Positions 61,587 through 64,000 of a stretch of 64,000 bases of DNA are shown piece after piece. Origin of the DNA: Opisthorchis felineus (Eukaryota > Platyhelminthes > Trematoda > Opisthorchiida > Opisthorchiidae); the NCBI GenBank assembly GCA_004794785.1, contig SJOL01007534.1, positions 45,892 to 109,891 on the forward strand, written 5' to 3'. Each line of letters opens with the position of its first letter. Position 1 is the stretch's first letter. Position numbers and translations under genes: made by a program. The notes below the pieces were generated by a model. The model searched no databases. It worked only from the letters and a program-made list of their open reading frames with translations, and had not been told where the DNA came from.

Positions 61587-64000
61587 TGACCAGGTCTGTA
61601 ATCTTGGCTTTGTCCTATTAATGCTGTGTCTCATAAATCGTGCTGTTCGTGAGCGTTCGAGGCGTTTAGGATAGAATCCATTACATGTAAGTCAGAATAT
61701 TATAAATCAACGTAATTTGTCTTTAAGTTTGTTGAAATGCAAATGCCTCGGTTGTCTGGCCTTGAAGCCCAGTGTTTTGAAGTCCATGATGATATAACCA
61801 TTATGGAAAACTCCCAAATCAAGCGTGTGGTGGCCTCATCACAAGTGCTGATGTAATGTTTTCAACTCTCATATTTTGAGAGCAAAACTGACTACTACAG
61901 GTTTCGGAATTGTATCGAAAGCTCAAATACAGTTATACTAACAAAGAGGGACCATCAAGGAAAGGAACACTATTTTAGAATTTTCTGGTTATGCTTGTTT
62001 TCAGGGTCAGTGTGGCCGATCTTAGAAACTGAAAGAGGTATTGATCCCTCAAAACATCACTTTAAAAAATCACGGTTTCTTTTATTCATTTGGCCTCCGA
62101 ACGCCCTGAAAATACGGGTGGACGTGAATTTCCCCGATTTTAACCAAAAGTTGATTCATGACAAATTGCTTGGTCACCGGACGAGCTAGTAACTCCATTT
62201 CAAGCAATTTGTGGGTCCAATTGTTTTTTATATCTTGTTCTTTAAAGCAAACCCAATGAACATTTTATTCACTCACAAATTAATCTGGGTAGAAACGATA
62301 CTACAATTTAAAACGAGCATTGGCTAGTGGCTGATACCCACATAATCTTGCGTGATTGTCCCATCCATAGCTCTAAACACCTCTAAACAGTGGTCCGTAT
62401 CCTCATATCTGCTTTCCTAAATGGTTCACATGGTTTCAGAGCTAAATTTTAATATCCTATTTTGCACTGCTAACCATAGTTGTTTCTCCAGAGTTAGCTT
62501 CAATGGTAAAATTGGAAAGCAACAAAAATCTACCTAGACCTGAGAAATTAGTCACTTAAACTCTTGTCGCATCTACCTGCGCCCACCCCGCCTGCAACTG
62601 CTATATGAATCTTTTACGAAAGGTAACACTCACTTGATAAATGCCACAAAAGAAGTAATTTAGGGGAGGAGATGTTTCCACTTGCCCTGTGAATTAATTT
62701 ACCATCATCAATGACAGTAAGGTTCATGCTTAGACGAGCGATCGTTTTGCTCAGCGGGATATGTTTGGGGCTTTTCTGTGAGAAACCATTTTTCAGCCAA
62801 GTTATCCAGGTCGAAATGGCTTCGAACAGTTTATAGGGCATATACTCTTCCACAACTGATCCACAACTCACATTGTTTAGAACTGCCATATTGTCGTTGG
62901 AATATTTGAGTCTTATGTATTTTTTTTTACATGTAATCAAACCAGTAGCCCCTAGGTCGGATAAATCACCATCTGGGGGAACAATGCCAGACAAATTTAT
63001 CGGCGCATTTCACTTCGAGGCTGACTTTATCATGGTGCAGAAAGCTTATGCAAAATGCAAATTGGAGCAGCGATTAAAAGACTCCGTAACACGTGAGCAA
63101 CTAATTCACATTGATGGTTAATATTTTGCTGCCACTCTGTTATGACCAGTGATCCTGTAGGATGGGTAGTATAGGTCCGCTCATCTTGGTTCCAGAAAGC
63201 TTCCATGAAATTAAGGATAAAATCTCTAGAAAAACCTAAACACAGTTGTTTCTCTCATTGCATTAGGTAGGCAACTGTATGAGGGCTGTGTTTCGTCAGA
63301 TTGTAAGCAGTGACGGATATCACAAAAGGCAAAGGCTGTTTCATGTCACGCCCTTGACGTTCAAATCATTCAGTGGCGTGCACGAGACGTGGGCATGGGC
63401 CTAGTTCCGGCAGCCTCCACGGTTTGTGGTTCTGTGACGACACGACTAATCAGACGGCACAAGGGGACACAAAGTTGTAGAACGGTACTCTAACACCATA
63501 CTATTATAACTTATAGCTTCATTTGCGGGAGGTGTTCGGTCACGACATACGTCACTAATGGACACTATAGTCCGTTGTGTATCCATCTTTTCACCTGGTA
63601 GGTAAACGGCTGATGCCGCAGTTTGCGACATCAGACTGGAGACTAAGGTGACCACGAAAAATCAATGTAGTTCTTGGCTCAAAGTGTTTTTACTGCTTTG
63701 AAGATGTATGTGCCGTTTGAGAGATTTGATGCGGTTGATTTCTACTCTCATGACGGTGGGCTTATACTTGGGCCCTTGCACTGGTGTTTTGTAGTGTCAC
63801 AGTTTCTTGAGCGCATCAAATATCAAGCATTCCGAAATGATGACTAGTGTGTGAGTGGGGCAACGCAGACCGGAGTGCAATTCTGGGAGCCCGTAAGGAT
63901 TTCATCCTAAAAGACACTAAAGTCGGCTCTCAAGTGAATGTCGAAGACATTTGTTGGTATTAAGGAATACATTCTGCCTCTAAATAGTGTGTCTGACAAT

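Overview
The window is eukaryotic and most likely from a digenean trematode (fluke). It has a multi-exon gene with GT-AG introns from 43 bp to 6.5 kb, a density of Penelope-like elements, RTE-like LINE relics and tRNA-derived SINEs, and many hammerhead-ribozyme motifs of the sort known from schistosome Sm-alpha SINEs and Penelope-like elements. No bacterial, CRISPR, rRNA or bona fide tRNA features were seen.

The only cellular gene recognised is a Slit axon-guidance ligand on the minus strand (60423 down to 12220). Eighteen exons assembled by eye keep one open frame with matching splice phases: 3412 nt, 1136 complete residues plus stop. They encode the end of LRR domain 3, all of LRR domain 4, six EGF repeats, a laminin-G domain, a seventh EGF and the C-terminal cystine knot. 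This is the canonical Slit order. The 5' part (signal peptide, LRR1, LRR2, start of LRR3) lies beyond base 64000. Flanking and intronic DNA carries no other recognisable host gene.

1-12219 (downstream of slit): decayed non-LTR retrotransposon pieces on the minus strand at 3.1-3.5, 6.2-6.4 and 6.7-8.15 kb, and a tRNA-derived SINE at 8.25 kb. 12220-33275: exons 18 to 11, with introns holding hammerhead repeats. 33276-40556: exons 10 to 8; the 6.5-kb intron between exons 10 and 9 holds a three-level nest: a SINE relic, a Penelope-like element (PLE B, 15-bp target duplication) inserted at its end, and a second, intact-ORF Penelope-like element (PLE A, 11-bp target duplication) inserted into the PLE B reverse-transcriptase gene. 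41862-60423: exons 7 to 1. 60424-64000: one more hammerhead repeat and no exon I could prove.

The most unusual content is the ribozyme landscape. At least three sequence classes of hammerhead motif are scattered through the introns: one in Penelope terminal repeats and solo insertions, one in a tRNA-promoter SINE, and one in a third short repeat. Several have a complete CUGAUGA / stem II / GAAA core with a very short palindromic stem III, and several small insertions have clear target-site duplications.
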